This document shows positions 34,119 through 44,308 of a stretch of DNA of 64,000 nt, piece after piece. This stretch comes from Bacillus sp. Cs-700 (GTDB lineage Bacteria; Bacillota; Bacilli; Bacillales; Guptibacillaceae). The translations under genes and the position numbers were made by a program. The notes under the pieces are model-generated. The model had not been told where the DNA came from and made no database searches. It was given only the letters and a program-made list of their open reading frames with translations. The stretch spans positions 868,001 through 932,000 of the forward strand of contig NZ_CP041063.1 in the NCBI RefSeq assembly GCF_011082085.1. The letters run 5' to 3'. Numbering within the stretch: position 1 is the stretch's first letter; every line of letters begins with the position of its first letter.

Positions 34119-35699
34119 TTGGCTTACGTTCTAGTAACTGATGGTATTAAGGAAGATGGTTTACAGCCACTGTTAAATGAAAGCACGCTCACATGTGACA
34201 TTGGATCTTTAAATGATTTCAGTGATCGTCTCGATCAGTATGAAGCTTTGCTTGTAAGAAGCGCTACAAAAGTAACTGCAGAAGTGCTTGATCAAATGCC
34301 TGCATTACGTATTGTTGCAAGAGCCGGTGTTGGAGTAGATAACATTGATATTGATGCTGCCACAAAGCGAGGCGTTATTGTCGTCAACGCTCCAGATGGC
34401 AACACGATTTCCACGACAGAACATACTTTTGCCATGATGGCTTCTCTAGCCCGAAACATTCCTCAGGGAACATCCTCCTTAAAAAGTGGTAAATGGATGA
34501 GAAAACAATATGTCGGAACTGAACTTCATGGAAAAACACTAGGGATTGTTGGTATGGGACGTATTGGTACTGAACTTTCCAGAAGAGCTAGAGCCTTTGG
34601 GATGGATGTGGTCGTTTTCGATCCTTTCCTAACGAACGATCGAGCTGAAAAATTAGATGTTCAGTCTGTTGAATTTAATCACTTGCTAGCGACTGCAGAT
34701 ATTATTACCGTTCACACACCGCTAACTGAAAAAACACGCGGTCTTTTAAACGAAGAAACGCTCGCGAAAACAAAAAAAGGCGTTTTCTTAATCAACTGTG
34801 CTCGTGGTGGCATAATTGATGAGGAGGCACTTATCCCATACCTTGATTCAGGACATATTGGCGGCGTAGCACTTGACGTTTTTGTAGCAGAGCCACCAGA
34901 AGAGGATCATCCCCTCCTTCGTTATGATCAAGTGATTGCCACTCCACACCTTGGAGCGTCTACGAAAGAAGCGCAGCTTAACGTCGCTGCTCAAGTAGCA
35001 GAAGAAGTCCTGCATTTTCTAAAAGAAAAACCAATTCGAAACGCAATCAACTTACCCGGTTTTTCAAAGGAAGAATATGAAAAGATTAAACCCTATTATG
35101 AACTTACACGTAAAATGGGTAGCATTCTTTCCCAATGTATGAAATCAGCTGCGAATTTAGTTGACGTAACGTATGCAGGTAAGTTGACTGAATTGGACAC
35201 CGCTATTTTAACAAGAAACTTGATGGCCTCTTTCCTAAAATCAAGACTAGATACCACTGTAAATGAAGTAAATGCACCTTCTATTGCGAGAGAAAGAGGC
35301 ATTACTTATGGGGAAAAGCATAGTTCTGAAACACATGGTTACTCGAATCTTATTTCAGTTTCGGTACAAGGAGACAAAGAAGCCTTCTCCCTTCAAGGTA
35401 CTTACATTAAAGAATATGGCGATCGAATTACACAATTAAATGGGTTCGATATCGACTTCCACCCTCAGGGCCATCTTCTCTATATACAACATAACGATCG
35501 TCCAGGCGTTATTGGTAATGTAGGAAAAGTACTTGGTGAACACCGCATTAACATTGCCACGATGCAAGTTGGTAGAAAAACGGCTGGGGGCGAAGCGATT
35601 ATGATGTTATCATTTGATGCGCCATTGCCTAAAAACATCGAAGAAACACTAGAAGATGTTCAGGATATCGTGAAAGTTGAGCAAATTGGTGGTGTTTAA
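34119..35699 (+). CDS. serA: D-3-phosphoglycerate dehydrogenase
   Basis: First step of serine synthesis, NAD-dependent oxidation of 3-phosphoglycerate. 526 aa: a catalytic and NAD domain with GIVGMGRIG near 146-154, INCARGG (catalytic Arg), AEPPEEDHPLL, and ATPHLGAST (His of the charge relay) near 280; an intervening domain; then a C-terminal ACT domain (YIQHNDRPGVIG) for serine feedback. I place the start at TTG (34119, giving MAYVLV), 8 nt after AGGGAG; the GTG three codons earlier abuts the ribosome binding site. Confidence 0.94.
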   Translation: MAYVLVTDGIKEDGLQPLLNESTLTCDIGSLNDFSDRLDQYEALLVRSATKVTAEVLDQMPALRIVARAGVGVDNIDIDAATKRGVIVVNAPDGNTISTTEHTFAMMASLARNIPQGTSSLKSGKWMRKQYVGTELHGKTLGIVGMGRIGTELSRRARAFGMDVVVFDPFLTNDRAEKLDVQSVEFNHLLATADIITVHTPLTEKTRGLLNEETLAKTKKGVFLINCARGGIIDEEALIPYLDSGHIGGVALDVFVAEPPEEDHPLLRYDQVIATPHLGASTKEAQLNVAAQVAEEVLHFLKEKPIRNAINLPGFSKEEYEKIKPYYELTRKMGSILSQCMKSAANLVDVTYAGKLTELDTAILTRNLMASFLKSRLDTTVNEVNAPSIARERGITYGEKHSSETHGYSNLISVSVQGDKEAFSLQGTYIKEYGDRITQLNGFDIDFHPQGHLLYIQHNDRPGVIGNVGKVLGEHRINIATMQVGRKTAGGEAIMMLSFDAPLPKNIEETLEDVQDIVKVEQIGGV

Positions 35700-35703
35700 A
35701 CAT

Positions 35704-35744
35704 CAAAAAAGGAACAAGAGCATTTTGCTCTCGTTCCTTTTTTT
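35704..35744. terminator. bidirectional terminator between serA and PHP gene
   Basis: Stem AAAAAAGGAACAAGAGC / GCTCTCGTTCCTTTTTT (one mismatch) with a 5-nt loop, overlapping the stop of the converging PHP-domain gene. Confidence 0.9.
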
Positions 35745-36552
35745 ATAAATTAATTGGTTTACGTTCTCCCTTTTTAAATGTCATCAGTTTTGAATAACCG
35801 ACGGATTTGGCAAGAGCTACGGCTTGATCATAATCTGCACCAACGTCTGTAGGTACGTGAGCATCAGAAGAAAGAACGATAGGGATATCCTTTTCATAGC
35901 ACATTTTTAGAAGCTCTGGATCAGGATAGAGCTCACCAACCGGCTTTCTTAATCCTGCTGTACTTATTTCAACACATGTTTTTGATTGAGATAAAGCGTT
36001 CGTGGCCCGATCATATTGTTCAAGTAGAAAGTCACGACTTTCAGGTTTATATTTAAAGATTTTTACTAAATCGAGATGGCCGACAATATCAAATAAATTG
36101 GATTCTGCTAGCGTAACGACTTGATCAAAGTATTTACGGTAGACGGTGTTAATATCTCTTTCGTCCCAGAGATGACGATATTCCGCTAAATCAATTCCAA
36201 AATCCTCTACCCAATGAATCGATCCGATCACGTAATCAAACTGATAACCAGAAATAAATTCTTTCATCTCTTGGTGTTTTCCGGGTGTGTAGTCCATCTC
36301 AATTGACATCTTAACGTCCATCCCCTTCTCTTCTGCTTGTTGGAAGAGGTGAACATAGTCGTCCATGTTATACCACCTGCGTTCATTGACCCATGGATTA
36401 CTTAATATGTTCTGCGTTTCATAAAAATGATAAGCATGCTCAGAGATACCAAAATGACTCACATTTTTCCGCTTCGCTTCTTCAACGAACTGAGATAAAT
36501 AATCAAGAGTTAACGTTCCTTTTTCAAGGTGATTGTGATAATCTGTGTACAC
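35743..36552 (-). CDS. PHP-domain protein, histidinol-phosphatase family
   Basis: 269 aa. PHP metal-binding motifs appear in order: H6-N-H8 (DYHNHLE), SEHAYHF near 37, GSIHWV near 110, GHLDLVK near 158, and SSDAHVP near 229, giving a trinuclear metal site. Members include HisJ/HisK histidinol phosphatases and other phosphoesterases. No his genes are nearby, so the exact substrate is not certain. The start is GTG, after AAAGGAGCTGTAGCT. It lies where B. subtilis has sigX-rsiX near resE. Confidence 0.8.
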   Translation of the reverse strand: MYTDYHNHLEKGTLTLDYLSQFVEEAKRKNVSHFGISEHAYHFYETQNILSNPWVNERRWYNMDDYVHLFQQAEEKGMDVKMSIEMDYTPGKHQEMKEFISGYQFDYVIGSIHWVEDFGIDLAEYRHLWDERDINTVYRKYFDQVVTLAESNLFDIVGHLDLVKIFKYKPESRDFLLEQYDRATNALSQSKTCVEISTAGLRKPVGELYPDPELLKMCYEKDIPIVLSSDAHVPTDVGADYDQAVALAKSVGYSKLMTFKKGERKPINL

Positions 36553-36667
36553 AGCTACAGCTCCTTTTATCGAACTAGTTTGACACTTTCCATCATTATT
36601 GTAACGTATTAACGGGACGAAAGGATACCTCTATCGCTTTCTTTTCTATCAATCATTCTTTCCTTCA

Positions 36668-36706
36668 CCGAAAGAAGCCTCCGCAAAAAAACGGAGGCTT
36701 CTTTGG
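36668..36706 (-). terminator. terminator of resD-resE
   Basis: 13-bp stem AAAGAAGCCTCCG / CGGAGGCTTCTTT with an 8-nt loop, 36 bp after the resE stop. Confidence 0.85.
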
Positions 36707-36717
36707 TTTACATCAAT

Positions 36718-36748
36718 TCGACAATATGTGAGCGGTGCCTGTCACTCA
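36718..36748. repeat. possible dispersed repeat with GGTGCCTGTCAC core
   Basis: Plus strand tgtgagcggtgcctgtcact includes GTGA...TCAC as imperfect palindrome ends. It overlaps the resE stop. GGTGCCTGTCAC-type segments recur in Bacillaceae intergenic DNA, but only one copy is seen in this window. Confidence 0.3.
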
Positions 36749-38529
36749 ACCTTCTCTGGTATAAAGAAGGAGAATGTCGTGCCTTCTCCACTTTTGCTGT
36801 GGACGGAAATGTGACCTAGGTGCGATTCTACAATGTTGCGAGCAATCGCAAGACCAAGACCTGTACCTGATCTTCCTCTTGTACGGGCTTTATCTGCTTT
36901 ATAGAAGCGTTCAAATACAAACGGAAGATCATCCTCTGGAATCCCTGATCCTGTGTCTGTCACATCAAATTGCACACCTTTTTCAAGTGAGGTGATCAGT
37001 AAGCTCACTTCACCTCCACCTGGGGTATGTCTAACTGCATTATCCAATAAATTGGTTAAAACTTGTTCGATTCTATCCGGGTCAATCATCAACATTCGAT
37101 CTTGATTTGATACATGGAATTTTAAGTTCACTTCTCGATCTCGGGCAAGACCAGAAAACTTCCTTAAAATCCTCTGACCAAAGTCTTGCAGATGAATACT
37201 GCTGTAGTGTAATTCATTGTGACCAGCTTCCATTCTTGCAAGATCAAGCAATTCGTTCACGAGCCTGCCCATTCTTAGAGACTCGTCATAAATAATTTGA
37301 GCTACTTCCTTCTTCTCTTCGTCACTGCTCGCAATGTCATCCACAATCGCCTCACTATACCCTTGCAACATTGCAATTGGTGTTCGTAGCTCATGTGAAA
37401 CATTCGCAATAAAATCTTTTCTTAATTTATCAAGCCTACGTTCTTCTGTCATATCTCGAAATACAGCAACTGCACCACGAATAGTAGACTGATTATATAG
37501 TGGAGTCATGACAACGACCCAACTTCTTCCTTGCAACTCTACTTCAGTTAGCTGTTCCCTTTCAAGCATAACGACCAAACTGAACAATTCGTTAATATCT
37601 TCTGGCACTTCTTTTTCGGGATCTTCTTCCATCCCCTGTTCGTAGTACCACGCTTTTAGAAACCGCTCAGCAGGGGGATTCGTACTTAATATCGCCCCAG
37701 TTTTATCAAACGTTATGACGCCATCAGCCATGCTGCTCAAAATACTGGAAAGCTGTTCCTTTTCCTGATTTAAAGCGGTAACATAATTATTTAATTGTCG
37801 GCCCATCCGATTAAAAGCGACAGAAAGTTCTCCGATTTCATCATGAGTAACCATTGGTACTTTTGTATCAAACTTTCCTTTCGCTACCTGGGTAGCAGCT
37901 TCTCTCATCTTCAATAATGGGGCAGTGATGCGAGTTGATAAGAAAAATGCAAAAATAGTTGTTAAAACAATGGCAATTCCAGCAGCTATGTAGATTAAAT
38001 TACGGGCTTGACTGGTAGTCTTCGCAATAACATCAAGCGATTGATATAAAAATACTGCGCTATCATTTTCGCCATCAACTTCCATAGGTACTCCAACGAT
38101 TAGGAGCTCATTATGTGACTCTGGATTAAGATTTGTTTCAAAATCACCTTGTTTTACAACCGTCTCTCTCTCAGTAAAAACGCCATTAAGAATTGGATCA
38201 TCTTTAAAAACTTCCAATGGTAATTGCGGTAAACCGTGTGAGTTTGGTGAATACCATAATTCTCCGCTTTCTTCTTTATCAATGATCATCACCCCTGTCG
38301 GGTAAAAATCTGTGATTTCCCAGGCAGTTTCAAGCGCTTGATCTCGATCATCATATCGCTCGATAACAGAAGCCACTTTATTTGCTAGTCGCTCCATCTG
38401 TTCGGCTTCTTTTTCCACATGAAAATCCTCAAAAAATTGAAGTAATAAAATGGTTAAGATCGATAGCACAAATGCAACTAACAGGATAATAGTAAGCCAA
38501 AGCTTACCTACAACACTTCTCCAAATCAT
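36742..38529 (-). CDS. resE: sensor histidine kinase ResE
   Basis: Membrane kinase of the ResDE system controlling aerobic/anaerobic respiration genes. 595 aa: TM1 about 10-30, extracytoplasmic domain to ~175, TM2 about 176-196, HAMP 197-250, PAS domain about 258-370, HisKA with [12 protein letters not shown] (phosphorylated His) near 383, and ATPase boxes [17 protein letters not shown] and GTGLGLAI. It overlaps resD by 1 bp (TAATG). Confidence 0.95.
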   Translation of the reverse strand: MIWRSVVGKLWLTIILLVAFVLSILTILLLQFFEDFHVEKEAEQMERLANKVASVIERYDDRDQALETAWEITDFYPTGVMIIDKEESGELWYSPNSHGLPQLPLEVFKDDPILNGVFTERETVVKQGDFETNLNPESHNELLIVGVPMEVDGENDSAVFLYQSLDVIAKTTSQARNLIYIAAGIAIVLTTIFAFFLSTRITAPLLKMREAATQVAKGKFDTKVPMVTHDEIGELSVAFNRMGRQLNNYVTALNQEKEQLSSILSSMADGVITFDKTGAILSTNPPAERFLKAWYYEQGMEEDPEKEVPEDINELFSLVVMLEREQLTEVELQGRSWVVVMTPLYNQSTIRGAVAVFRDMTEERRLDKLRKDFIANVSHELRTPIAMLQGYSEAIVDDIASSDEEKKEVAQIIYDESLRMGRLVNELLDLARMEAGHNELHYSSIHLQDFGQRILRKFSGLARDREVNLKFHVSNQDRMLMIDPDRIEQVLTNLLDNAVRHTPGGGEVSLLITSLEKGVQFDVTDTGSGIPEDDLPFVFERFYKADKARTRGRSGTGLGLAIARNIVESHLGHISVHSKSGEGTTFSFFIPEKVE

Positions 38530-39245
38530 TACTCTTTAACAGCCTCAAACTTATACCCTACACCCCAAACCGTTGAAATCATTGCAGCAGCTTTTGGAGA
38601 AACTTTATTCAACTTTTCTCTAAGACGTTTCACATGAGTATCAACAGTACGTAGATCACCAAAAAATTCGTAATTCCATACATCTTTCAACAGTTCTTCA
38701 CGAGAGAATACTTTATCAGGTGCTTTTGCAAGATAATACAAAAGCTCATACTCTTTAGGTGTTAAATTAATAATTTGTTCCTCTGCTAGGACACGATGTG
38801 CATCATGATCAATGGTTAAGTGTGGAAATACGATTACATTTTTTGTGGTTGTTTCTGTTTGTAGAAATTTTGTCGTTGACGACCTTCTAAGCAATGCCTT
38901 CACGCGGAGAACGACTTCCCTCGGACTAAATGGCTTAGTAATATAGTCATCTGCTCCAACTTCAAATCCTTGAACGCGATTGGCTTCTTCGCCTTTTGCC
39001 GTCAACATAATAACAGGCGTCGCTTTTTGCTCACGCATTTGCTGACAAACTTCTATTCCATCCATTCCCGGAAGCATCAGATCAAGCAAAATGAGATCAA
39101 AATCATCTTCGATAGCCATTTCAAGTGCTTGTTCTCCATTTTCCGCTTCTTCAATTTCATAGTTTTCTCTCTCTAGATACATACGTAGCAACTTTCGAAT
39201 ACGCTCTTCATCATCTACAACTAAAATTCGTGCGTCTTTTTCCAA
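38529..39245 (-). CDS. resD: response regulator ResD
   Basis: OmpR/PhoB-type regulator, partner of ResE. 238 aa: receiver domain with [13 protein letters not shown] at the N-terminus and phosphoacceptor Asp in [10 protein letters not shown] (near 55), then a winged-helix DNA-binding domain ([12 protein letters not shown] ... [16 protein letters not shown]). Start TTG at 39245 after GGGAGG; an upstream in-frame ATG has no ribosome binding site. In B. subtilis resDE is co-transcribed with resABC and also has its own promoter. Confidence 0.96.
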   Translation of the reverse strand: MEKDARILVVDDEERIRKLLRMYLERENYEIEEAENGEQALEMAIEDDFDLILLDLMLPGMDGIEVCQQMREQKATPVIMLTAKGEEANRVQGFEVGADDYITKPFSPREVVLRVKALLRRSSTTKFLQTETTTKNVIVFPHLTIDHDAHRVLAEEQIINLTPKEYELLYYLAKAPDKVFSREELLKDVWNYEFFGDLRTVDTHVKRLREKLNKVSPKAAAMISTVWGVGYKFEAVKE

Positions 39246-39417
39246 GAAGATTACCTCCCACATGAGCTCATGTGTTCTATTCTATCATGTATTTAGCTTT
39301 ACAGACCAGTAAGGGGAAGCCCATTTTCGATATATCATAAAAACTATGTATTCGTAATAAGTCTTCCTTTTAGCATGTTCTACCTTTTGAACAAATAAAC
39401 AAACTGCCCCACCTTAT

Positions 39418-39450
39418 AAGAAAACCTTCACGATTCGTGAAGGTTTTCTT
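39418..39450 (-). terminator. terminator after resC
   Basis: Long stem AAGAAAACCTTCACGA and its complement around a 1-nt centre with T-run; separates resABC from resDE, leaving resDE to depend on its own promoter or readthrough. Confidence 0.88.
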
Positions 39451-39452
39451 TG

Positions 39453-40652
39453 CTATGCATAAGAGTGAAGCCCAGAAATAACAAGGTTTACAACAACGAG
39501 GTTTAGCATGATGATGACAAAACCTACTACTGCTAGCCATGCTGACTTCTCACCTTGCCAGCCTCTTGAGAGACGTAGATGGAGATACGCCGCATAAAAG
39601 AGGAATGTCACAAGCGCCCACACCTCTTTAGGGTCCCATCCCCAGAACCTCGTCCAGGCAGCCTGAGCCCAGATCATCGCGAAGATTAGAGCTCCAAGCG
39701 TGAAAACCGGAAATCCAATCGCAACTGCTCGATATTGAATTTCATCTACTAGTTCTTCATTAACATTTTTGAGGGCAGGTTGAATTGCAGCACCAATTCG
39801 CTTACGTAAAATCAACCTAATTAGACCATATAGGACCAGGCCTCCTACAATTGACCAGATGAGCGTATTTAGCTTATGAGCAGCTTTCTCTCCCTTCATC
39901 CAGCTTGGAGCTTCAAAAAGAGGCCCAAATTCATTTCCACTTACATATTGCCCATCAGTTGGACCAGCTAGTGCTGGTAACGTATAGTCTACTGTAACCT
40001 GTTGTTCATTCTGATCAACAAATTGATAAGTAGATGAATAGCCTGCAGCTTCGAATCCAAGAGAAAGGATAACAAAGGCAATGGTACTTATTAAAGAATA
40101 CATTACAAATTCAAGCCAAAAAGTAGACTTGCTTGCTTTCTTCTGATTTACCGTTTTAACAAGATAAACAAGACCAGCAGCAAAACTAATGGCTAATATC
40201 CCTTCCCCGAGTGCAGCCGTTGTTACATGAATTTTAAGCCAGTTACTTTGTAGAGCTGGAATAAGCGGCTGAATGTCGGATGGAAACACACTTGCATAAG
40301 CGATAACAATAATGGCTACCGGCATTGCAAAAACCCCGATAACATTACTTCGATAGATCAGATATATAATCAAGAAAGCGAAGACCATCGCCATCCCGAA
40401 GAACGTTGTAAATTCAAATAAGTTACTTACAGGCGCATGCCCTGCTGCAATCCATCTTGTAATAAAATAGCTCAGTTGAAAAAGAAAACCAACCGTTGAA
40501 AGAATAAATCCCCACATTCCCCATTTTTTTGCATGAGATTCCTCATCTGACTTTCGCCATTTCCTCCCGAATAGAGAAATAGCAAAAACGATACTCGCTG
40601 CAAAGTAGATAAAGAAAGCGACATAAAGCAAGTTACTGCTTAATTGAGCCAT
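39453..40652 (-). CDS. resC: cytochrome c biogenesis protein ResC (CcsA/CcsB-type haem handler)
   Basis: Membrane protein that with ResB transports and ligates haem to apocytochrome c (system II). 399 aa with about eight helices and the tryptophan-rich haem-binding signature [12 protein letters not shown] near 337, plus conserved His residues around it (His in YAAYLHLR, near 358). Start after GAAGGGAGGCAAGATAAG. It is 32 bp downstream of resB. Confidence 0.95.
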   Translation of the reverse strand: MAQLSSNLLYVAFFIYFAASIVFAISLFGRKWRKSDEESHAKKWGMWGFILSTVGFLFQLSYFITRWIAAGHAPVSNLFEFTTFFGMAMVFAFLIIYLIYRSNVIGVFAMPVAIIVIAYASVFPSDIQPLIPALQSNWLKIHVTTAALGEGILAISFAAGLVYLVKTVNQKKASKSTFWLEFVMYSLISTIAFVILSLGFEAAGYSSTYQFVDQNEQQVTVDYTLPALAGPTDGQYVSGNEFGPLFEAPSWMKGEKAAHKLNTLIWSIVGGLVLYGLIRLILRKRIGAAIQPALKNVNEELVDEIQYRAVAIGFPVFTLGALIFAMIWAQAAWTRFWGWDPKEVWALVTFLFYAAYLHLRLSRGWQGEKSAWLAVVGFVIIMLNLVVVNLVISGLHSYA

Positions 40653-40684
40653 CTTATCTTGCCTCCCTTCGTGGTGCTAACAAT

Positions 40685-42310
40685 CTATTTCTTTTGTTCT
40701 GCCTGGTCTATCGGCATTTGAAGTCCAGTTTGAGTCGAGATACTTTCGAGTTCACGCTTTAAACCATACCAATTTTTATTTGTATGAGAAGATATCCAGA
40801 TGTCTTTATCTGTTCTTCGCACCCAAATTCGACGATGATTCCAGTACATTCCTTGAATGACGCCAATCATAAAGATTGCACCACCGATAGCAAGAATCCA
40901 TAAAGTATTATCTTTTCTTACAACAAGGCCGGACACATTTTTTGTATCTACGTTTTGAAATGACATTTTGTAGTCATTTTCCCCAAGCGGTTCTAAGTTC
41001 TGCTTAATCGCAACAAAAGCAACTTCCCCATCTGGATGCTCAGGAGAAACCATATTCAAGATAAAAGCGGGATTATTTGGAACTTTCGATTTAGTCGTTG
41101 GCTCCCCTTTATCATTAAACTCGAAATCCGGAAAATAATCCATCACTTCAACGCGATACCCATTATCAAGATCATATGATTTATCAGGATTATATAGATT
41201 AATTGTAAGGTCTCCAACAGATTCACCAGTGTCTTTATTATCCATTGTAAATGACATCGTTTGTAGTTCATTCAACTTATAATCTACTTGATAAATCGCA
41301 TAACCATCAAACTTAAGCGGTTTATTTACTTGAATAGGATGCTCCTTCACTTTCTCGAGTTCAGGATCAGTTCCCGCTACTCTTTCACCAACTTGCTTAT
41401 ATAGAACAGCGTCAGTTTGATAGTTTTTCGCAACCGCTGCTTGTCCTGATTCTTCAATCGCATTTTTGAATTTTTCATCGTTATTGTCATACGTTTCTAA
41501 TATAAATCCGTCGCTTTGTAAATAATAAGCTTCTTCGGTACCTTTTATTTTTTCTGTTTCACCTTCTCTTAACCAGAGAACTTCATCAACATACATTCCT
41601 GGAAAAAAGCGAAGCATGCCACCGATCAGAAATAGTATAAGTCCAATATGATTCACATATGGTCCCCATCTTGAAAAACGATTTTTCTCGGCGAATAGGT
41701 GACCTTCTTCTTCTTTTACTTTATACCTCTTCTTTTCTAAAGCTTCTTTAATGCCCTGCAAGTCTGGCGTGTTTTCATTGACCTCTGTTACACCAAAGTA
41801 TTTCTGACGTTTCATAAAGCTCTCATGGCGAATAACACGCTGTTTTTTTAGGGAGCGATATAACGGAACAAAGCGATCAAGACTGGCAACGATTAAAGAT
41901 AGGCCAAGTGCTGCAATTAAGAGCATGTACCACCAGGAACCGTATAAATTATGAAAACCTAGGTCATAATAGAGTTGACCAAGTACGCCATATTGTTCTT
42001 TGTAGTAAACTGTCGGATCTGACAGCGGCGGTATGTACATTTCTTGAGGGAAAATGGTGCCTATTGCGGAAGCGACAAGTAGTAAAATAATGATCCAAAT
42101 TCCTACCTTAACGGATGAAAAGAAATTCCAGATCTTATCAATAATCGTTGTTTTATACGTTTGTGACCTACGTGCACTTCCTTCATATCTCATATTAAGT
42201 AGTTGCTTAGAATCTAAATCACCTTTAAGCGGTTTACCACAAACTTCGCATATCTCAGTTCCATAAGGGTTCACATGTCCGCATTCACAGGTGATGTTTT
42301 TGTTGCTCAT
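40685..42310 (-). CDS. resB: cytochrome c biogenesis protein ResB
   Basis: 541 aa. The N-terminus carries a zinc-ribbon-like four-Cys stretch (CECGHVNPYGTEICEVCG), then TM helices at about 68-90, 128-148, 210-228, a large extracytoplasmic domain, and a final TM near 477-497. Typical ResB/Ccs1, which works with ResC in cytochrome c haem attachment. 12 bp after resA. Confidence 0.95.
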   Translation of the reverse strand: MSNKNITCECGHVNPYGTEICEVCGKPLKGDLDSKQLLNMRYEGSARRSQTYKTTIIDKIWNFFSSVKVGIWIIILLLVASAIGTIFPQEMYIPPLSDPTVYYKEQYGVLGQLYYDLGFHNLYGSWWYMLLIAALGLSLIVASLDRFVPLYRSLKKQRVIRHESFMKRQKYFGVTEVNENTPDLQGIKEALEKKRYKVKEEEGHLFAEKNRFSRWGPYVNHIGLILFLIGGMLRFFPGMYVDEVLWLREGETEKIKGTEEAYYLQSDGFILETYDNNDEKFKNAIEESGQAAVAKNYQTDAVLYKQVGERVAGTDPELEKVKEHPIQVNKPLKFDGYAIYQVDYKLNELQTMSFTMDNKDTGESVGDLTINLYNPDKSYDLDNGYRVEVMDYFPDFEFNDKGEPTTKSKVPNNPAFILNMVSPEHPDGEVAFVAIKQNLEPLGENDYKMSFQNVDTKNVSGLVVRKDNTLWILAIGGAIFMIGVIQGMYWNHRRIWVRRTDKDIWISSHTNKNWYGLKRELESISTQTGLQMPIDQAEQKK

Positions 42311-42322
42311 TGGAACACCCCA

Positions 42323-42850
42323 TTACGGTTGGATTCGCTTCATATAACTATCAATAACTTCCTCTGAAAGACTGGCTTCCGTTTTTTGAATAACCTTTCC
42401 ATCTTTATCAATTAAAAAGGTAACTGGTATTGGGCCCACTCCATAGTGATTTGTTACATCATTACTTTTATCAAGCAATACTGGAAAACTAAGGTTATAC
42501 CGATCAGCAAAGCTTTCTGCTGTTAATTTAGGCTCTGAAACATTCACTGCTAATATTTCGACACCTTTTTCCTTATATTCTTTATACTTCTTGTCCATAG
42601 CAGGCATTTCATCTTTACAAGGCTCACAATAAGTTGCCCAGAAATTCAGAAAGACCCCTTTTCCTCTGTAGTCCTCAAGCTCAACTTCATTTCCTTCTAA
42701 ATCAGTTAATATAAAGTTAGGTGCTTGATCTCCGGCTTGTACGATTCCGCTTTCATTTGCAAAAAAGTTTGTATAGAACGTATAGCCGACTGCTATAAAG
42801 ACGATAGCCAATATAACAGTCCGCACGATCAGCCGGTTTTTCTTTTTCAT
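42323..42850 (-). CDS. resA: thiol-disulfide oxidoreductase ResA
   Basis: Membrane-anchored thioredoxin-fold protein that reduces apocytochrome c cysteines before haem attachment. 175 aa: signal anchor (about 6-25), then the active site WATYCEPC (residues CEPC around 74-77) in place of the generic WCGPC. Start is the ATG (MKKKNRL) after TTGGAGTTGGTTCG; the longer frame adds 13 residues not found in the family. Confidence 0.95.
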   Translation of the reverse strand: MKKKNRLIVRTVILAIVFIAVGYTFYTNFFANESGIVQAGDQAPNFILTDLEGNEVELEDYRGKGVFLNFWATYCEPCKDEMPAMDKKYKEYKEKGVEILAVNVSEPKLTAESFADRYNLSFPVLLDKSNDVTNHYGVGPIPVTFLIDKDGKVIQKTEASLSEEVIDSYMKRIQP

Positions 42851-42914
42851 CGAACCAACTCCAATCAAACAAAGCAATACTACTCTCACTATAACGTGTC
42901 ATTAAGTCGGAACC

Positions 42915-43652
42915 TTATCGTTTTTTTGAATTTTGTGTGACAGCTTGGTTTCGCAGCTGTTTTACTTCATAAGGTTTTAGTTCACGATAATCTCCAGGGT
43001 TCATTCCAGTTAGTTCCAAAAATCCGTAACGTTCTCTTTTTAACTTTTGGACAGGATAACCCAAAGTTTCGAACATACGACGGACTTGACGGTTTTTTCC
43101 TTCATGAATTGTTAATTCTACAATCGACTTTTCTTTTTGCTTATCGACTGATAATATTCTTGCGCGTGCTTTAGCAGTTTTGCCATCTTCTAGCTGTACG
43201 CCTCTCTCAAGCTTTTGAATGGTTTCTTTATTCATTAAGCCTTTCACCTTTGCAACATACACTTTGTCTACGTGATAGCTTGGGTGCATAAGCTTATTCG
43301 CAAAATCCCCATCATTTGTTAGGAGTAAAGCACCTGACGTGTCGTAATCAAGTCTTCCAACAGGAAAAATACGTTCTTCGATTTCATGAAAATAATCGGT
43401 AACCGCTTTTCTTCCCTTATCATCATCTATTGTTGATATGACGCCTGTTGGTTTATAAAACAAAAAATAAACAGGTTCTTCGCGTTCTACCTGAATCCCG
43501 TTCACTTCGATTTTACAGCGTTCAGATACCTTTGTCCCGAGTTCAGTAACGACTTTGCCGTTTACTTTCACTCTACCTTCTTCAATCAATGTTTCTGCTT
43601 TTCGTCTGGAAGTTACACCAGCCTGAGCAATTACTTTTTGCAAACGTTCCAT
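42915..43652 (-). CDS. rluB: 23S rRNA pseudouridine synthase RluB
   Basis: 245 aa: N-terminal S4 RNA-binding domain (MERLQKVIAQAGVTSRRKAE), then the RsuA/RluB catalytic domain with GRLDYDTSGALLLTNDG (catalytic Asp) near 101. Modifies U2605-equivalent in 23S rRNA. Start is the ATG after TGAGGTGAATTTA. It sits upstream of resA as in B. subtilis, which shares a transcript in part. Confidence 0.94.
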   Translation of the reverse strand: MERLQKVIAQAGVTSRRKAETLIEEGRVKVNGKVVTELGTKVSERCKIEVNGIQVEREEPVYFLFYKPTGVISTIDDDKGRKAVTDYFHEIEERIFPVGRLDYDTSGALLLTNDGDFANKLMHPSYHVDKVYVAKVKGLMNKETIQKLERGVQLEDGKTAKARARILSVDKQKEKSIVELTIHEGKNRQVRRMFETLGYPVQKLKRERYGFLELTGMNPGDYRELKPYEVKQLRNQAVTQNSKKR

Positions 43653-43763
43653 TAAATTCACCTCACTAAAACATCATACTCTTGTCACAGTCAAACCTCA
43701 AGCACAGATTCATTCTATCATTTATTATGCTCAAACAAGAATTTTCCAAACCTTCTGTTAGCA

Positions 43764-43792
43764 TTAAAAAAAGCCATGCAAGATGGCTTTTA
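43764..43792 (-). terminator. terminator of spmA-spmB
   Basis: Stem AAAGCCAT / ATGGCTTT with a 5-nt loop plus T-run (TTTTTTT), overlapping the spmB stop. Confidence 0.75.
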
Positions 43793-44308
43793 TCCAAAGA
43801 CGAGAGTAACAAACAAAATCGCTGCGGCAATTCCGACAACATCTGCTAGTAAACCTACCTTTAGGGCATTCCCCATGCGCTTAATCCCAATCGCTCCAAA
43901 ATAGACCGTAATGACATAGAGGGTCGTATCGGTACTACCCTGCATTGTAGAAGCTAACCTTCCTATAAACGAATCTGGCCCATAAGTACTAATAATATCC
44001 GTCGTCATCGCAAGCGCACCTGTACCAGAAATTGGACGTACAAGGGCTAACGGCACTATTTCTGTTGGCACTCCAATTGCTTCTAGAGGAACTTTTAACA
44101 AACTACTTAGAAAAGCCATAGCTCCTGAAGCTCGAAACACTGAAATGGCAACCATCATGCCAACAAGATAAGGAACGATCGAGACAGCGATAGAAAGTCC
44201 TTCTTTCCCACCTTCTACAAACGTTTCATAGGTAGGTACTCTTTTCCAAGTTCCATACGCTAATATAAACCCAATCATAAGAGGGATGATCCAAATCGAC
44301 ATATTCAC
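43790..44308 (-). CDS. spmB: spore maturation protein B
   Basis: Integral membrane protein with the nucleoside-recognition (Gate) domain, 172 aa. Needed with SpmA for full core dehydration of spores in B. subtilis. Gly/Ala-rich segments such as LVRPISGTGALAMTTDI and GSTDTTLYVITVYFG are conserved. It overlaps spmA by 4 bp. Confidence 0.93.
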   Translation of the reverse strand: MNMSIWIIPLMIGFILAYGTWKRVPTYETFVEGGKEGLSIAVSIVPYLVGMMVAISVFRASGAMAFLSSLLKVPLEAIGVPTEIVPLALVRPISGTGALAMTTDIISTYGPDSFIGRLASTMQGSTDTTLYVITVYFGAIGIKRMGNALKVGLLADVVGIAAAILFVTLVFG

